Origin: Secundilactobacillus odoratitofui DSM 19909 = JCM 15043
GTDB lineage: Bacteria; Bacillota; Bacilli; Lactobacillales; Lactobacillaceae
Assembly (NCBI RefSeq): GCF_001434895.1
Contig: NZ_AZEE01000027.1
Span: forward strand, 245,360 to 309,359
Reading direction: 5' to 3'
Length of the DNA stretch: 64,000 nucleotides
A program made the position numbers and the translations under genes. Below the pieces are notes generated by a model. The model was not told the DNA's origin. It worked only from the letters and a program-made list of their open reading frames with translations, and searched no databases. This document shows positions 63,934 through 64,000 of this stretch, one piece after another. The stretch's first letter is position 1, and each line of letters starts with the position of its first letter.

Positions 63934-64000
63934 ATGAAAACACAAAGAAAGTTTGACATCATCACCGTAGTACTCAGTCTAGTAACTGGGCTATTATTGT
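63934..64000 (+). CDS. Partial exported or membrane protein, N terminus only
   Basis: Begins with ATG at 63934, AAAGG seven bases upstream, and runs off the window end. The 22 visible codons give a basic start then a hydrophobic stretch (IITVVLSLVTGLLL), typical of a signal or anchor segment. It lies 10 bases after the lipoprotein stop. Confidence 0.5.
   Translation, partial: MKTQRKFDIITVVLSLVTGLLL

Overview
The window looks like a chromosomal segment of a low-to-mid GC Lactobacillaceae bacterium, most likely of the Lactiplantibacillus plantarum type. The basis is the gene set: rsmG-noc-parA-parB, ychF, a DUF951 protein, a DUF1129 membrane protein, an IMP dehydrogenase without CBS domains, LPXTG and KxYKxGKxW surface proteins, and GGAGG-type ribosome binding sites. 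Species cannot be fixed from sequence alone. Most genes lie on the minus strand.

Layout. 8-2988: a five-gene redox/detoxification-type operon (two dehydrogenase-fold proteins, acetyltransferase, flavodoxin, NTF2-like protein) behind a promoter with a 19-bp spacer and a MerR-type dyad. 3.1-7 kb: GNAT acetyltransferase, small secreted proteins, phosphoglycerate mutase. 7.1-22.5 kb: an Mga-like regulator and a 4314-residue LPXTG adhesin with about 41 Ig-like repeats. 22.8-31 kb: signal peptidase I, AI-2E-family permease, exported TPR-like protein, AzlCD exporter, D,D-carboxypeptidase with a two-component system. 31.2-38.3 kb: guaB, DUF1129, ychF, DUF951, parB, parA, noc, rsmG. 39.4-45.3 kb: nucleoside/base salvage (nucleoside hydrolase, NCS2 permease, NupC, rpiA); nucleosides imported by NupC could be split by the hydrolase, and RpiA links ribose phosphate to central metabolism. 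45.6-55.8 kb: a second giant LPXTG protein (2935 residues) with 11 DUF7601/DUF5979-like repeats, next to a sigma-factor-like regulator. 56-64 kb: secreted metalloprotease, SGNH hydrolase, small regulators, small membrane proteins and decayed sequence.

The least explained content is between genes. Family 1 is a multi-helix element of 150-190 nt in five copies (A to E), whose helices keep pairing while their sequences differ. Family 2 is a 100-125 nt three-helix element in six full copies plus one partial. A 1.2-kb gap between nupC and rpiA holds a candidate large structured RNA of about 610 nt with promoter, pairing ends and terminator, followed by a candidate ~95-nt RNA with its own promoter and terminator. 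A perfect Gram-positive LexA-type box sits between a small XRE gene and a further candidate RNA. All of these were read by eye; none was tested by computation.
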